NCBI GenBank assembly: GCA_900768015.1
Contig: CAAGBI010000079.1
Location: 1-13,685 of the forward strand
From: an uncultured Alistipes sp.
Lineage (GTDB): Bacteria; Bacteroidota; Bacteroidia; Bacteroidales; Rikenellaceae
DNA length: 13,685 bases
Reading direction: 5' to 3'
In this document: piece by piece, positions 13,575 through 13,685 of the stretch
Layout of the letters: each line of letters begins with the position of its first letter
Position numbering within the stretch: the first letter of the stretch is position 1
Made by a program: the position numbers and the translations under genes
The notes under the pieces: model-generated
Told to the model about the DNA's origin: nothing
The model's database searches: none
What the model saw: only the letters and a program-made list of their open reading frames with translations

Positions 13575-13685
13575 GTCTATACTTTATATATTGTTGTAGT
13601 ATATAGGCAGCAGGAGATTAACTACTTGAACATGCTGTAACCTAATTTGTTGTCAGAAGGGGTTAGGCTTGGTCTATCGCAAAAG
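13575..13685. other. Terminal non-coding stretch
   Basis: No gene, promoter or RNA is recognisable in this A/T-rich end segment. A loose, imperfect inverted repeat (AACCTAA near 13640, GGTTAGGC near 13660) may be the start of a terminator for a gene beyond the window. This is too weak to call. Confidence 0.5.

Overview
The window looks like a chromosomal segment from a member of the Bacteroidales (Bacteroidota). The evidence is consistent across the window. Most genes encode exported lipoproteins with a Cys at residue 18-22. Several carry BACON-like beta-sandwich domains. A DUF3575-type outer-membrane protein sits beside fimbrillin-superfamily-like (DUF6562-type) lipoproteins. Gene starts lie behind A/T-rich leaders rather than clear Shine-Dalgarno sites, and three of the four promoters match the Bacteroidota TTTG/TAnnTTTG pattern well, the fourth less closely. 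I cannot name a genus. Bases 1-28 are not biological: they match the 3' end of the Illumina TruSeq read-1 adapter, so this is the untrimmed end of an assembled contig.

Layout. (1) 132-1466 (minus): a secreted BACON lipoprotein carrying two copies of an uncharacterised C-terminal module. (2) 1567-2840 (plus): a two-gene unit with a 4-bp ATGA overlap, encoding a voltage-gated-like potassium channel with an altered selectivity filter (TTVGAE) and a small lipoprotein of unknown function. Three perfectly phased 25-bp tandem repeats and a strong stem-loop follow. (3) 3056-3607 (plus): mscL, with an enlarged periplasmic loop, its own promoter, a (CAA)16 microsatellite just after the stop and an intrinsic terminator. 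(4) 3838-7247 (plus): a two-gene lipoprotein operon. Its first gene is a paralogue of the minus-strand gene at 132-1466. Its second is a 620-residue protein with four fibronectin-III/Ig-like modules. It has a clear promoter and a strong terminator. (5) 7650-13510 (plus): a four-gene operon behind a 402-bp intergenic region that holds a C9 homopolymer and a promoter. It encodes two paralogous lipoproteins, each with a fimbrillin-like N-terminal half fused to a probable beta-helix, then an OmpA-like/DUF3575 outer-membrane protein, then a fimbrillin-superfamily lipoprotein. It ends in a perfect hairpin plus T8.

How the genes may work together. Region 5 has the composition of a type V (FimA/Mfa-like) surface-structure locus, in which the beta-helix fusions would be the exposed ligand-binding parts. 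The poly-C tract upstream of its promoter is a candidate phase-variation switch. Regions 1 and 4 supply exposed or periplasmic lipoproteins with adhesion-type folds. Regions 2 and 3 are inner-membrane channels. The window therefore reads as a cell-envelope and surface-protein region. No phage, transposase, CRISPR, tRNA or rRNA feature was seen.
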